Shown: piece by piece, positions 35,491 through 42,824 of the stretch
Layout: each line of letters begins with the position of its first letter
How positions within the stretch are numbered: the stretch's first letter is position 1
Origin: CAWKOH01 sp963851245
GTDB lineage: Bacteria; Actinomycetota; Acidimicrobiia; Acidimicrobiales; Palsa-688
DNA: 64,000 bases
Assembly (NCBI GenBank): GCA_963851245.1
Contig: CAWKOH010000005.1
Coordinates: 62,001 to 126,000 of the forward strand
Direction: 5' to 3'
Made by a program: the position numbers and the translations under genes
Notes under the pieces: generated by a model
Databases searched by the model: none
Told to the model about the DNA's origin: nothing
What the model saw: the letters and a program-made list of their open reading frames with translations, nothing else

Positions 35491-36516
35491 ATGCCCACGC
35501 CCGAGCCGCAACCCATACTGACACCGCTGACCGAAGCGGCCGTCTTCCTGATCCTGACGGTCGAGCCGGGAGCAGAGGACGAGGTTCGCGATGTGCTCGC
35601 CGACGTCTCGTCGCTCACCAGGTCGGTCGGCTTTCGAGTTCATGAGGGAGCATTGACGTCTGTGGTCGGAGTTGGCTCCGCTGTCTGGGATCGCCTGTTC
35701 GGCTTTCCTCGGCCCGCCCACCTTCATGCTCTTCGCCCGGTGCAGGGCGCCGAGCACACTGCGGTGGCCACGCCAGGCGATCTGCTGGTTCACCTTCGCG
35801 CTCACCGCCTCGACCTCTGCTTCGAGCTGGCCGCTCGGCTGGTGGGCCGCCTTCAGGGACATGCTCACGTGGTCGACGAGGTCCACGGGTTCCGCTTCTT
35901 CGAAGAACGCGACCTCCTCGGGTTCGTCGATGGCACCGAGAATCCGGCGGGCCGAGCGGCGTTCGAGGCCGTCGTCATCGGCGACGAGGATCCCGAGTTC
36001 GCCGGCGGTAGCTACGTGGTGGTGCAGAAGTACCTCCACGACCTCGACGCGTGGGACGCCCTCTCCGTCGAGACGCAGGAGCTGGCCATTGGCCGCACCA
36101 AGCTCTCCGATATCGAGCTGTCAGACCAGGTCAAGCCATCCAACTCACACGTGGCGCTCAACACGATCGTCGATGAGAACGGCGTTCAACGGCAGATCGT
36201 GCGGCGCAACATGCCGTTCGGTCGCATCGGCGCTGGCGAGTTCGGGACGTACTTCATCGGATACGCCCGTCATCCCGAGGTCATCGAGACCATGCTGACC
36301 AACATGTTCATCGGGGATCCGCCTGGCAACTACGACCGGATCCTGGACTTCTCCACAGCGGTGACCGGTAGTCTCTACTTCGTGCCCAGCTCCGATTTCC
36401 TGGACGACCCGCCCGATCCCGCCTCCGAACGGTCCGAGGGCTTGGCCTCTGGACCGGCGGCCGCAACTGATGACGCATCGCTCGGCATCGGCAGCCTCAA
36501 GGGGGTGCAGGAATGA
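35491..36516 (+). CDS. DyP-type haem peroxidase, encapsulin cargo
   Basis: 341 residues. Dye-decolorising peroxidase with the distal motif GFVDGTENP (residues 144-152, catalytic Asp 147), a likely proximal haem His in NSHVALN, and VRRNMPFG with the conserved Arg. After an Ala/Asp-rich linker the C-terminus carries LGIGSLKG, the canonical encapsulin cargo-loading peptide, followed by VQE. It should therefore be packaged inside the shell encoded next door and detoxify peroxides or oxidise bulky substrates there. ATG at 35491 is chosen; the frame upstream to 35305 overlaps unrelated sequence. Its stop overlaps the encapsulin ATG by 4 bp. Confidence 0.95.
   Translation: MPTPEPQPILTPLTEAAVFLILTVEPGAEDEVRDVLADVSSLTRSVGFRVHEGALTSVVGVGSAVWDRLFGFPRPAHLHALRPVQGAEHTAVATPGDLLVHLRAHRLDLCFELAARLVGRLQGHAHVVDEVHGFRFFEERDLLGFVDGTENPAGRAAFEAVVIGDEDPEFAGGSYVVVQKYLHDLDAWDALSVETQELAIGRTKLSDIELSDQVKPSNSHVALNTIVDENGVQRQIVRRNMPFGRIGAGEFGTYFIGYARHPEVIETMLTNMFIGDPPGNYDRILDFSTAVTGSLYFVPSSDFLDDPPDPASERSEGLASGPAAATDDASLGIGSLKGVQE
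36481..36504 (+). other. Encapsulin cargo-loading peptide (LGIGSLKG) coding segment
   Basis: These 24 bases encode LGIGSLKG at the C-terminus of the DyP peroxidase. The peptide matches the known family 1 encapsulin targeting signal and is joined to the enzyme by a flexible linker rich in Ala, Ser and Asp, as expected for docking on the inner shell wall. Confidence 0.9.
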
Positions 36517-37313
36517 GCCATCTCCTGCGTTCCCACGCCCCGATCAGCGAAGCCGGTTGGAAGGTCATCGACGAGGAGGCCACGGAGCGTTCGGTGGTCG
36601 CGCTGGCGGCACGCAAGCTCGTGGACTTCACCGGTCCCCACGGCTGGGAGCATTCGGCGACGAACCTGGGGCGCGCCAATCGCTTGAGTGGCGCGCTGGC
36701 CGAAGGGGTTACCGGCTTGCAGCGCCGGGTCTTGCCACTCGTCGAGCTTCGGGCCGACTTCGAAATGTCACGCGCCGAGTTGCGCGACGCCGACCGGGGA
36801 GCCGCTGACATCGACCTGAGCGCGCTGGACAAGGCGGCGCACCAGATCTCTGTGGCGGAGAACATCGCCGTGTTCCACGGGTGGCAGGGAGTCATCAACG
36901 GGATCGCCGAAGCGTCGCCCCACGAAGCGACATCGCTCGGCGAAGGCGCCGACGGTTACCCGCGGCGGGTGGCGGCCGCGATAGAGCTACTGCTCTCCAG
37001 TGGCATCTCGGGCCCTTACGGCCTGGCGCTCGGACCCGAGCCGTACCGCCGCGTCATCGAGACCTCCGAGCATGGCGGTTACCCGCTTCTCGAGCACCTG
37101 CGCAAAATCCTCGAAGGCCCAATCGTCTGGGCCCCCGGGGTCACGGGAGCGGTCGTGGTCAGTCTTCGGGGGGGAGACTTCGTACTCGACTCCGGGCAGG
37201 ACCTGTCTGTCGGTTACGACTCCCACGACCAAAACGTGGTCCGGCTCTATCTGGAGGAAAGCTTCAGCTTCCGGGTGGTTACGGCGGAGGCGGCGGTGGC
37301 GTTGCTGGCCTGA
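36513..37313 (+). CDS. Encapsulin shell protein (family 1)
   Basis: 266 residues, the normal length for a T=1 HK97-fold encapsulin. It begins with the characteristic N-terminal helix (SHLLRSHAPISEAGWKVIDE) and includes DFTGPHGWEHSATNLGR, the E-loop/P-domain region, and ALGPEPYRRVIE followed by YPLLEHLRKIL, then GQDLSVGYDSHDQNVVRLYL and the terminal strand SFSFRVVTAEAAVAL. It assembles into a hollow proteinaceous nanocompartment that encloses the DyP peroxidase. Translationally coupled to the DyP gene through the ATGA overlap and followed by a hairpin terminator. Confidence 0.96.
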   Translation: MSHLLRSHAPISEAGWKVIDEEATERSVVALAARKLVDFTGPHGWEHSATNLGRANRLSGALAEGVTGLQRRVLPLVELRADFEMSRAELRDADRGAADIDLSALDKAAHQISVAENIAVFHGWQGVINGIAEASPHEATSLGEGADGYPRRVAAAIELLLSSGISGPYGLALGPEPYRRVIETSEHGGYPLLEHLRKILEGPIVWAPGVTGAVVVSLRGGDFVLDSGQDLSVGYDSHDQNVVRLYLEESFSFRVVTAEAAVALLA

Positions 37314-37317
37314 GCAG

Positions 37318-37339
37318 CGGCGGCTCCGCGGGGCCGCCG
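37318..37339. terminator. Hairpin after the encapsulin gene
   Basis: CGGCGGC (37318-37324) pairs with GCCGCCG (37333-37339), with possible further G-C and G-U pairs inside; it begins 4 nt after the encapsulin stop and lies before the end of the convergent gene at 37350. No T-run, so a GC-type bidirectional terminator is likely. Confidence 0.55.
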
Positions 37340-37349
37340 GGCCGCGTCG

Positions 37350-37850
37350 TCAGCTCGGCCGCCGGCGCAGAAGCGACCGGTACCGGATGTTCTCGCTCAT
37401 CACCAGCTGGTTGAACTCGGCGACCAGCCGGCGTTGCTCGGCCTCCATCTCGCGGGCCGTTATCTCGTTCCGGCGAAATCGTTCGTAACTACGGCCAAGT
37501 GCCTCGTCCAGTTCGGCTTCGCGCTCACGCAGACGCTGCAGAGTCGATCGAGGCCGCTTCTCGGACGAGTGGCCCTGCTCCGATGTGGCGGCCCTGGGCC
37601 CGGGGGACGCGCCGTCGCCGTCTCCGCCCGGCTCATCTCCTTCGTCGGGACCGGGCGGCACCGGCGCCGGGGCAGGGGGCGGCATGACCTCATCCGCCCT
37701 GACGTAGTAGTCGGCCGCCTTGTTCACTCCGAGGGCCGCCAGCCGGACGCGTTTCACGAATCGCTCCTGGCACTCCTCTCTGAGGCAATAGTCGTAACCC
37801 AGCTCGACTCGCCGCGGGTCGAGCGGGGAACCGCAGTTCCTGCACTCCAA
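37350..37850 (-). CDS. Zinc-ribbon protein with C-terminal coiled coil, unknown function
   Basis: 166 residues. The N-terminus has two Cys pairs (C-x2-C in ECRNCGSPLD and Cys-x4-Cys in YCLREECQERF) typical of a small treble-clef or zinc ribbon, then a Pro/Gly/Asp-rich flexible linker (about residues 55-100) and a charged helix (LQRLREREAELDEALGRSYE, then MEAEQRRLVAEFNQL) likely to form a coiled coil. Encoded on the opposite strand to encapsulin and downstream of hsp20, with which it may share a transcript. Possibly a protein- or nucleic-acid-binding factor; this is inference. Confidence 0.7.
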   Translation of the reverse strand: MECRNCGSPLDPRRVELGYDYCLREECQERFVKRVRLAALGVNKAADYYVRADEVMPPPAPAPVPPGPDEGDEPGGDGDGASPGPRAATSEQGHSSEKRPRSTLQRLREREAELDEALGRSYERFRRNEITAREMEAEQRRLVAEFNQLVMSENIRYRSLLRRRPS

Positions 37851-37868
37851 ACGGGGTCACTCTCCAAC

Positions 37869-37970
37869 TGATCGGGGTGGCCGACTCGGGCTGATCGGGG
37901 TGGCCGACTCGGGCTGATCGGGGTGGCCGACTCGGGCTGATCGGGGTGGCCGACTCGGGGCGGCCACCCC
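37869..37970. repeat. Four 23-bp tandem repeats ending in an inverted partner
   Basis: The unit TGATCGGGGTGGCCGACTCG plus GGC is repeated head to tail at 37869, 37892, 37915 and 37938; the fourth copy differs only in its last base. Directly after it, CGGCCACCCC (37961-37970) is the exact inverted complement of GGGGTGGCCG present in every unit, so the last copy can form a 10-bp stem with an 8-nt loop (37943-37970), and the earlier copies could compete for the same partner. On the minus strand this hairpin lies 21 nt after the hsp20 stop and may terminate that transcript. Confidence 0.85.
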
Positions 37971-37991
37971 ATTCCTGCCGACGCAGCCGGA

Positions 37992-38426
37992 TTAGGCCGC
38001 GACGGGCTCCTGACCGATCACCGTGGGGCCGTTGCCGCTGGTGATCTCCACCTTACGGGGCTTGGCCTGCTCCGCCACGGGGACGGTCAGGGTCAGGACC
38101 CCGTTCTCGAAGCGGGCCTCGGTCCGGTCGCCATCGAGGGCCTCGCCCAGGAGGAGGCGACGGGTGAAGGTGCCCTGGGGACGCTCGGAGACCAGCACCC
38201 GGTCGCCCTCGGCTACTTCCCAGCGTCGCTCAGCCTTGATCGTGAGGGTGTCCTTCTCTACCGTCACGTCCACCGAAGCCGGATCCACACCAGGTAGATC
38301 GAGGTTCACGATCACCTGATCGCCCTGCCGGTAGGCGTCCATCGATATCCATCCGGTCCCGCGGCTGCTCGCCGCACCCCGGGCCACTCGATCGAAATCA
38401 CGGAAGGGGTCAAAACGCATCAACAT
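37992..38426 (-). CDS. Hsp20/alpha-crystallin small heat shock protein
   Basis: 144 residues. The alpha-crystallin domain runs from about residue 27 to 125, with VIVNLDLPGVDPASVDVTVE, the TLTIKAERRW strand and ARFENGVLTLTVPV, the conserved A-x-x-x-G-V-L region. ATP-independent holdase that binds unfolding proteins. N-terminus MLMRFDPFRDFDRV is typical of the actinobacterial Hsp18 group. An AAAGGATG ribosome-like site lies 13 nt upstream. The upstream region lacks a full HspR (HAIR) or CIRCE element that I could find. Confidence 0.95.
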   Translation of the reverse strand: MLMRFDPFRDFDRVARGAASSRGTGWISMDAYRQGDQVIVNLDLPGVDPASVDVTVEKDTLTIKAERRWEVAEGDRVLVSERPQGTFTRRLLLGEALDGDRTEARFENGVLTLTVPVAEQAKPRKVEITSGNGPTVIGQEPVAA

Positions 38427-38827
38427 TTAGGTCAAACATCCTTTCTCAGATACCATCCGACACACCGGACTCGCCACTAATGGTAACAGCAAACTTGATA
38501 TAAAGGCACATAGATTTTCTGAGTAGTGCTAAGGGGTTCCGGATGGGGCCTCGTCCCGGCGAGGGGCGGTGGTCATTTCTGGTGAGAGTCCTGGTCGAGA
38601 GTCCTGGTGGAGTCCTGGTGAGAGGGCAGGTGCGGAGCTCTTGCGCCGTTCAGCTCTCGGTGCCACTTCGCGTTCTCGGTGCCAAAAAAGGCTAAAAAAT
38701 GACGAAATTGACACCGAGTGAACGAAATGACACCGAGATATCCATCGAGAGAACAGTGCGTCCTGACGAGCCCGCCATAGTCCCGTGACTCTGGCCCGCC
38801 CCCGCCGGGCCGCTACAGTCCCCGGTC
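38427..38827. other. 401-bp divergent intergenic region with direct and inverted repeats
   Basis: Between hsp20 (minus) and the CoA-transferase (plus). The hsp20-proximal part is A/T-rich (38475-38530) and should hold its promoter. At 38578-38625 GAGTCCTGGT is repeated three times. At 38655-38681 and 38712-38738 lie 27-bp arms of an imperfect inverted repeat, each arm containing CTCGGTG twice, separated by an A-rich 30-nt spacer. TTGACA at 38708-38713 could be a -35 element for the plus strand, but no convincing -10 follows. I see no protein gene; the 61-codon frame at 38529-38714 has no coding character. Confidence 0.6.
38655..38738 (-). repeat. 27-bp imperfect inverted repeat
   Basis: Arms 38655-38681 and 38712-38738 match at 21 of 27 positions as inverted copies. 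Read as minus-strand RNA, three of the six mismatches become G-U pairs, so 24 of 27 positions can pair; on the plus strand the same positions give C-A mismatches. This asymmetry suggests a structured RNA element in the hsp20 leader direction or a decayed repeat. Confidence 0.55.
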
Positions 38828-40106
38828 GTGGTCAACCAGCCGGACGTAGCGCCGGGCTACGGCAACGCCTCTCGCCATCCCGGTCCCCTGAGACACATCC
38901 GCATCTGTGATCTGTCCGGCCAGTTGGCCGGGGCGGGGTCTACCCGCGTCCTGGCCGCCTTCGGCGCCCAGGTGATCCGGGTGGAGGATCCCGTTACGCG
39001 CGGGATGTGGGACATAGTGCGGCAACTGGGCCCGTTCATCAACGACGACCGCAGCCCCGACGGGGCGGCCGGCTTCAACAACCACAACGTCGAGAAGCTG
39101 GGCGTCACCATCAACCTGCGAACCGAACGCGGCAAGGATCTGCTGCGGGGGCTGATTCGCTGCTCGGACGCGGTGACCGAGAACTTCTCGGCCGGGGTCA
39201 TGGGACGGCTGGGCTTCGGTTACGACCAGCTGAGAGATCTGAAGCCGGACATCGTGTACGTCTCGAACTGCGGGTTCGGCCAGTCCGGCCCCTATGCCTC
39301 ATACAAATCGTGGGGGCCGATAGCCCAGGCCGTGTCCGGCCTGACGTGGTCGTCAGGGCTGCTCGACAGGGAGCCGGCGGGCTGGGGCTATTCGTACATG
39401 GATCACACCGGCGCCTACCAGATGGCGATCGCCTTGCTGGCCGCGCTGTGGCACCGGAGCCGCACCGGCGATGGGCAGTGGGTCGATATGTCCTGCAGCG
39501 AGGGGGGAATCGGTTTGACCGGGCCGGCTCTCCTCGACGCCACTATCAACGGGCGCAGCCTTCGCGACGACCGACCGGCCGACTCCAACCGCAGCCTGTG
39601 GCCCGCCATGGTGCCGCACGGGATCTACCCCGCCGCAGGGGAGGACGATTGGGTGGCCATCGCCTGCCGCCACGACGATGACTGGCGGGCCCTATCAGCC
39701 GTGATAGGGGAGGCGTGGGCTGACGGAGAGCTCGACTTGCCCGGCCGAATGGGCGCCCAGGACTCGATAGACGAGAGGCTGGCCGCGTGGACGGGCCGGC
39801 GCCAGGCGGCGGATGTGGTCGGGATGATCCGGCCTGCCGGGGTGCCGTGCGCCGTCGTCGCTAGGCCCGCCTATCGCTGCGACGCCGACCCGGATAACGC
39901 CGCCTGGGGGCTGTGGCCGGCGGTACAACATACCCGGCACGGAGCAGTCAGGGTGGACGGTCTGCCCGTCCACCTCACTCGAAGCGACTGGTGCTTGGAG
40001 CGGGGCGGGCCGCTGCCTCGGCGAGGACAACGACCGGGTCTTCTCCGAGGTGCTGGGCCTCGATGGGACGGAGATCTCGGACCTGCGCCAAGAAGGGGTT
40101 ATCTGA
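38828..40106 (+). CDS. Class III (CaiB/BaiF) CoA-transferase, first of a pair; frameshift near the 3' end
   Basis: Transfers CoA between carboxylic acids through an aspartyl-CoA thioester. Reads from GTG 38828 with ICDLSGQLAGAGSTRVLAAF, AEFGFGQSGPYASY-like loop (NCGFGQSGPY) and the catalytic Asp at residue 192 in YMDHTGAY, followed by TGDGQWVDMS. The first frame is family-like to DWCLERGG (about 39998), then turns into nonsense, while another frame continues CLGEDNDRVFSEVLGLDGTE and LRQEGVI and stops at 40104-40106. The span is 1279 nt = 3 x 426 + 1, so one extra base at about 39998-40016 breaks it. Without correction the frame runs on and falsely fuses to the next gene. The corrected stop overlaps the next ATG by one base (TGATG). 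Confidence 0.85.
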
Positions 40107-41331
40107 TGCCGGGCCCGCTCGAAGGATTGACCGTGGTGGAGATCAGCCACGAGGTGTGCGCGTGGGCCGGCAAGATCCTCGGCGATCTCGGTGCCTCCAC
40201 ACTCGTGGTCGAGCCGCCCGGTGGCAGCGAACAGCGTCGCTACGGCCCATGGCTCGACGACCAGCCCGGGCCGGAGCGGAGCCTCTGGTGGTGGCACTAC
40301 AACACCGGGAAGCGGTCGATAGTGCTCGACCTCGAAAAGCCGGCCGATCACAAGAGCTTCATCGAATTGGTCCGGTCCGCCGACATCCTGATCGACGCCC
40401 AAGCGCCGGGATACCTGGCTCGGCTGGGGATCGACCATGCCGACCTGGCTTTGGTAAACCCGGCTCTAATACACGCCTCGATAACCCCGTACGGGCGCAA
40501 GTCTCCGTCAAAGGACCTGCCGTTCACGGATCTGACCGTCCTGGCCGCGGGTGGGCCGGTGTGGAGTTGCGGCTACGACGATCACACCCTCCCGCCGGTC
40601 CGAGGCGGCGGCAACCAGGCTTCCCACATCGCCTCGCACTGGGCTGTCCAGGCCATCCTGGTGGCGCTGTTCGAACGGGACACGACTGGCGAGGGTCAGT
40701 TCATCGACGTCTCGATGCACGCGGCCGCCAATGTCACGACCGAAGTCGCCACTTATGGCTACCTGGCGGCGGGAATGGAAGTGGAGCGCCAGACCGGAAG
40801 ACACGCCGCCTCGCAGCGGACGATGCCAACCCAGATCAGATGTGCGGACGGAAAGTACCTGTGCACCGGCATCCTGCCCCGCACTCCCGGAGAGTTTGCC
40901 GCCCTCCTCAAGTGGATCGAGGAGCGCGGTTGGCGCGACGAGTTTCCTTTGGCCGAGCTCCTGGAGATGGGCGGCAACATGGAATCGTTCGACCTACGAA
41001 ACCTGGACCGGGACCCGCTCCTCGCCGAGATACTGGGAGCGGGCGCGAGGCCTACACCTTTCTGTGTTCGCGCTTGAGCGCGTACGAAGCCTTCACCGGG
41101 TGGCAGGAACGCGGTCTGGCCGCGGGAATCGTCTACTCGCCGGATGAGGCGATCGCTGATCCTCACGTGGCGGCTCGGGGCTATCCCGTTCGCCTCGAGC
41201 ATCGTGAGCTGGGCCGGTCGTTCACCTATCCCGGGGTTCCGTACCACTTCAGCGCCACCCCCGCCGGCGTGGAGGGCCGGGCGCCCCATCTGGGCGAGCA
41301 CCAGTACCTGGCCGGCGGCGGGCCGGCCTGA
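40106..41331 (+). CDS. Class III CoA-transferase homologue lacking the catalytic Asp; frameshift near the 3' end
   Basis: Second CaiB/BaiF-family protein, starting MPGPLEGLTVVEISHEVCAW at ATG 40106. The substrate-loop region reads PPVRGGGNQASHIASHW; family members here usually have NQAD, and by ungapped alignment with the first gene (Asp 192) the catalytic Asp is replaced by Ser 173. The frame is good to LAEILGAG (about 41040) and then continues in another frame as GREAYTFLCSRLSAYEAFTG to HLGEHQYLAGGGPA, ending at 41331. The span is 1226 nt = 3 x 408 + 2, so one base is missing near 41039-41044. Overlapping pairs with one Asp-less member suggest a heteromeric CoA-transferase. Confidence 0.82.
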
Positions 41332-41351
41332 GTGCTCCAGTTTTTGGTTCC

Positions 41352-41640
41352 CTAAGCAGGCACCTGACGAGACGATGGTGAGTGGCGAGCATCTATCGCG
41401 GCCGCGGCACTTTTGGCAGCGGTCCCCAAAGCCGGCCGAGTCCCAGCTGAAATCGCTGAAGCTCAACAAACCGCTCAGGGGGCGCCCGCACGCCACTTCG
41501 TCTGTCTCGGCACTTACCGCGTGCATGGTGCCGCTCGGGACCACGCCGCCCGGCTGCCCCGAGATACGGCCGCCACGCAGGCCGGAATCCGCCAGTCGTT
41601 TGCGCCCTTCGGAGGCCACCCAGTAGTCGAAGTTCAACAT
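41352..41640 (-). CDS. Candidate small Cys/His zinc-binding-like protein (end uncertain)
   Basis: From the ATG at 41640 the minus strand encodes MLNFDYWVASEGRKRLADSG, a Gly-rich stretch, then GTMHAVSAETDEVACGRPLS and FSWDSAGFGDRCQKC. The spacing H...C...C-x2-C looks like a small zinc-binding domain of the kind seen in short actinobacterial hypothetical proteins. The frame then has no stop until inside the CoA-transferase gene; a one-base shift after CQKCRGR would reach the TAG at 41352-41354. So either the gene is frameshifted or the apparent similarity is chance. Low confidence in the exact end. Confidence 0.35.
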
Positions 41641-41701
41641 CTCAGTGATGGTCGGCTTCCAGGTCGGGTCCTTGAGCGAACCTTCTTCTCGCGGTGCCGT
41701 C

Positions 41702-41845
41702 CTAAGCAGGAAAATACCGATACTTCTTGGAGTTCGCCGGTCGATCGTGCTCACGCCCCTGCCACCAGGGACTCGGCGTCTCGCCGTACTGATCCCGCAA
41801 CTGGCGTTTCAGCACCTTCCCGGCCGCCGATTTGGGCTGGTCCAT
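41702..41845 (-). pseudogene. C-terminal remnant of an acyl-CoA synthetase (AMP-forming)
   Basis: The last 47 codons on the minus strand read MDQPKSAAGKVLKRQLRDQY, then GETPSPWWQG and end in KKYRYFPA and a TAG. PKSAAGKVLKRQLR corresponds to the conserved P-x-T-x-S-G-K-x-x-R/K-x-x-L-R C-terminal motif of acyl-CoA/acetyl-CoA synthetases, whose Lys is required for adenylation. Nothing of the other 450 or so residues is present: upstream of 41845 the DNA belongs to an FHA fragment on the other strand. This is a truncated remnant or a rearrangement breakpoint. Confidence 0.6.
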
Positions 41846-42011
41846 CGTCGACCCGGGCTCCACCAACGGCATCTACCTCAACGACGCCGATCAGACCCTG
41901 CCCTTGAGCCGGATCACCAGGCTCGAGGATGGCGACCAGGTCCACATCGGGGCGTGGACCACGATCAGCATTCGACGCGTCTCCGCCCGTACGGCCGAAC
42001 CGCGAGAATGA
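41793..42011 (+). pseudogene. C-terminal remnant of an FHA-domain protein
   Basis: An open stretch without start codon. From about 41838 it reads WSIVDPGSTNGIYLNDADQT, then LSRITRLEDGDQVHIGAWTT and ISIRRVS, the second half of a forkhead-associated (phosphothreonine-binding) domain with the GSTNG and DGDxIxIG motifs. It stops at 42009-42011. The N-terminal half of the FHA domain and any preceding region are missing: to the left the sequence encodes the acyl-CoA ligase tail on the opposite strand, and a TGA at 41790 closes the frame. Confidence 0.62.
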
Positions 42012-42015
42012 TCGG

Positions 42016-42783
42016 GTGCGATTCGATTTGCTCTTCGACCCCTTCGAGGCGACCTGGGGCGACGTCCGAGAAGGGGCGACGGTCGCCGAGGGTGAAGGGT
42101 TCGACGGTGTGTGGCTCTACGACCATCTGGCTGGATCGGTCCATCGCCAAGGGTGGGTACTGGAGTGCTGGACCACCCTGACGGCCATCGCCGCGGTGGT
42201 GACTCGAATCTCCATCGGGTCACTGGTCCTGAATGTCGCCAACCGGGATCCGGGAACTCTGGCCGTGATGGCGGCCACCCTGCAGCAAGTCAGCGACGGC
42301 CGCCTGATAGTCGGCTTGGGTGCTGGCGGGGGCCGGGACACGCCCTATCAGGCGGAACAGAGGGCGCTCGGGCGTCGGGTGCCCGGTGATATTGAGAGGC
42401 GGGCGGCGGTCGAGACGGCTGTGGCCACCTTCCGTGCGGTGTGGTCAGGGACGGTAGGGGGAGTCGGTGGCTTCTTGAGGCCTGAGCCGGCGCCGCCGGT
42501 CATCCTCGGCGGGTTTGGGCCGAAGATGGCGGGGTTGGCCGGTCGGATCGCCGACGGCGTCAATCTTCCCGGTGGTCCAGGCCTCACTCGACTGTTGGAG
42601 GTCGCCCGGGCTGAGCGAGCCGCATCCGGGCGCAACCCGTCTTCGTTCGTAGTCACAGTTTCCTCCGACCTGTCCCCACCGGCGCTGGACCGTTTGCACG
42701 GAGTCGGGGTGGACCGTGTCATCACCTTCGTGCGCGCTCCCTTTGCGGAGCGCGTGCGGCGGCTGTCGCCCCGTCTGCCCTGA
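42016..42783 (+). CDS. LLM class flavin/F420-dependent oxidoreductase
   Basis: 255 residues from the GTG at 42016 (VRFDLLFDPFEATWGDVREG), 4 nt after the FHA remnant's stop. Luciferase-like barrel with GFDGVWLYDHLAG, RISIGSLVLNVANRDPGTLA, and SDGRLIVGLGAGGGRDTPYQ. Shorter than most LLM proteins (about 300 residues), with the C-terminal helices reduced. Substrate and cofactor unknown. The upstream in-frame extension to 41929 lies over the FHA remnant and is rejected. Confidence 0.82.
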   Translation: MRFDLLFDPFEATWGDVREGATVAEGEGFDGVWLYDHLAGSVHRQGWVLECWTTLTAIAAVVTRISIGSLVLNVANRDPGTLAVMAATLQQVSDGRLIVGLGAGGGRDTPYQAEQRALGRRVPGDIERRAAVETAVATFRAVWSGTVGGVGGFLRPEPAPPVILGGFGPKMAGLAGRIADGVNLPGGPGLTRLLEVARAERAASGRNPSSFVVTVSSDLSPPALDRLHGVGVDRVITFVRAPFAERVRRLSPRLP

Positions 42784-42793
42784 GCGGTGCGGG

Positions 42794-42822
42794 CCAACGG
42801 CGAGCTCTTTGCCTAGCGTTGG
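42794..42822. terminator. Possible hairpin between convergent genes
   Basis: CCAACG (42794-42799) and CGTTGG (42817-42822) can pair around a 17-nt loop that itself contains GGC/GCC, between the LLM stop (42783) and the end of the convergent gene (42825). Weak evidence. Confidence 0.3.
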
Positions 42823-42824
42823 GT

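Noticed and set aside
37869..37960. CRISPR-like array
   Set aside because: The 23-mers are head-to-tail with no spacers, so this is a simple tandem repeat.
38475..38530. HspR (HAIR) or CIRCE element for hsp20
   Set aside because: CTTGAT is present, but the second half-site (ACTCAAG) and a CIRCE palindrome are missing.
39913..41040. Upstream part of a 472-codon plus-strand frame
   Set aside because: Off-frame of the CoA-transferase genes and Arg/Pro-rich; only its last ~95 codons, after the frameshift, belong to a protein.
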